NCBI RefSeq assembly: GCF_018531495.1
Contig: NZ_JAHDTI010000003.1
Coordinates: 558,001 to 622,000, forward strand
Origin: Nonomuraea sediminis
GTDB taxonomy: Bacteria; Actinomycetota; Actinomycetes; Streptosporangiales; Streptosporangiaceae
Direction: 5' to 3'
DNA: 64,000 nt
Position numbers and translations under genes: made by a program. The notes below the pieces were generated by a model. It had not been told where the DNA came from. It saw nothing but the letters and a program-made list of their open reading frames with translations, and ran no database searches. Below are positions 63,183 through 64,000 of this stretch, in pieces. The stretch's first letter is position 1. Each line of letters opens with the position of its first letter.

Positions 63183-64000
63183 TCAACGACTGATGAAAAG
63201 CGGGGTCCCGTCGAGGTCCCAGCCGGGATCGGTGGCGATGCCGAGCTGCGCCAGCGCCGTCGGCCCCACGTCGACCAGGCGCGGCCCGTCCAGGCGGATC
63301 CCGCCGAGGTCCTCCTCAAGCCTGGCCGCGATCACGAAGACGCCCCGCTCCTCGGCGGAGTCGCCACCGTGCCCACCCCCGTCCACATGGCCGTGGTCGG
63401 TGGTGACGATGACCGTCCAGCGCTCCTCCTGGTACGGCGGGCGGTTCCTGACGGCCTCGATGAAGCGGGCCAGGTAGGCGTCCTGCGCCGACAAGGCGTC
63501 GGCGTAGTCCTGGCACAGCGGGCCGAGGTCGTGGGCCACCTCGTCGGTGGCGCCCAGGTAGACGAACATCAGGTCGGGGTCGGACTCGGCCAGATGGCTC
63601 TCGGCGGCGGCGGCCAGCTGCTTGTCGGCCGTCATGAACGAGATCGCGTAGCCGTCGAGCACGAACCTGGAGTCGACGGCCAGGCCGAACGCGCCGTGCT
63701 CGTCGAGGGCCGCCCATGAGAAGAACGCCGAGGTGTTCAGCTGCGGCTTGGCCTGCTTGGCCCGCGTCAAGAAGTCCGGATATTTCGTGAAGCGGGCACC
63801 TCCGAACCCGTTGTCCACCACGCCATGCCGATCCGGCCACACCCCCGTCAGGATCGACGCCCATCCCGGCCCGGAATCCGTCCGCGAGTCGATCTCCCTC
63901 TCGCGGTCACCGAACGCCGCCTCCCTCTCGCGGCCGGACGCCGCGCCCGCAGAACCGCCCGCACCTCCTGCCGCCACTGATCCGCCACGGCCCGCGGCCC
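63183..64000 (-). CDS. Alkaline phosphatase-fold phosphodiesterase (5' end outside window)
   Basis: At least 265 residues; the frame is open to the right edge and the first metal-binding block is missing. Visible motifs of type I phosphodiesterases/nucleotide pyrophosphatases: DSGPGWASILTGVWPDRHGV, VYLGATDEVAHDLGP (Asp and His metal ligands) and VTTDHGHVDGGGHGG (Asp-His, then His). The C-terminus VDVGPTALAQLGIATDPGWD is typical. It hydrolyses a phosphodiester or phosphonate of unknown type. The start of the visible protein (GREREAAFGDREREIDSRT) is oddly charged. Confidence 0.82.
   Translation of the reverse strand, partial: AAGRGGSVAAGGAGGSAGAASGREREAAFGDREREIDSRTDSGPGWASILTGVWPDRHGVVDNGFGGARFTKYPDFLTRAKQAKPQLNTSAFFSWAALDEHGAFGLAVDSRFVLDGYAISFMTADKQLAAAAESHLAESDPDLMFVYLGATDEVAHDLGPLCQDYADALSAQDAYLARFIEAVRNRPPYQEERWTVIVTTDHGHVDGGGHGGDSAEERGVFVIAARLEEDLGGIRLDGPRLVDVGPTALAQLGIATDPGWDLDGTPLFISR

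Overview
The window is about 64 kb of very GC-rich DNA from an actinobacterial chromosome. The gene set fits the Streptosporangiales (a Nonomuraea-like organism), although the genus is an inference. The indicators are HemQ-type heme synthesis, a DUF3000-RNase D pair, an OsmC protein, a GPP34 protein, class F sortase, many GTG starts and overlapping stop/start codons, and many leaderless-type promoters. I see no rRNA, tRNA, CRISPR, prophage or intact insertion sequence. Most of the window is core or slowly evolving accessory chromosome.

Layout. 1-6.0 kb: XRE regulator and ATP-binding kinase-like protein, a phosphoribosyltransferase, RsgA with a short upstream ORF, then an ECF sigma/anti-sigma pair and a secreted CHRD protein sharing one promoter motif. 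6.0-6.5 kb: an 11-unit degenerate tandem repeat. 6.5-12 kb: glyA behind a ZTP riboswitch, membrane proteins, a DinB-type protein, a DUF1707 protein and a TetR/NTF2 divergent pair. 12-15.7 kb: sulfite reduction operon (sulfite reductase, zinc-ribbon peptide, CysH, sirohydrochlorin chelatase) preceded by a leaderless leader peptide. 15.7-21.3 kb: ankyrin protein, a second ECF sigma with a maleylpyruvate-isomerase-like partner, OsmC, GlgX. 21.3-29.6 kb: a block bounded by two inverted copies of a noncoding repeat element, holding a hydrolase, PgeF, a LigC-like ligase, a RibD-like reductase and a secreted GH43-like/lectin fusion. 29.6-40.4 kb: acetyltransferases, aldehyde dehydrogenase, TPR protein, APC permease, GPP34 protein, fused acyl-CoA dehydrogenase, sortase F with its likely substrate, NHEJ polymerase domain, MsrB. 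40.4-49.3 kb: ABC exporter and coproporphyrin-branch heme genes (hemE, hemY, hemQ). 49.6-51.7 kb: small zinc protein, DUF3000, RNase D. 52-64 kb: a LacI-operator-controlled MocA-DUF993-isomerase operon, an amidohydrolase-MHS transporter operon with a palindrome inside its promoter, a tandem AsnC regulator opposite a thiamine-diphosphate enzyme, a rifampin-phosphotransferase-like protein and a truncated phosphodiesterase.

The most unusual signals are noncoding. A family of elements built from 23-nt units with a CCGCCGTAC core occurs at several loci, including two ~305 bp copies in opposite orientation about 6.6 kb apart. A 25-bp tandem repeat lies between two terminators. One exact bipartite motif, TTGAACC-N17-CGTACT, precedes both the first ECF sigma gene and the CHRD gene. 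At least sixteen starts have a TANNNT box 6-7 nt before the start codon. All coordinates and motifs were read by eye. Family assignments rest on recognised motifs, not on database searches.
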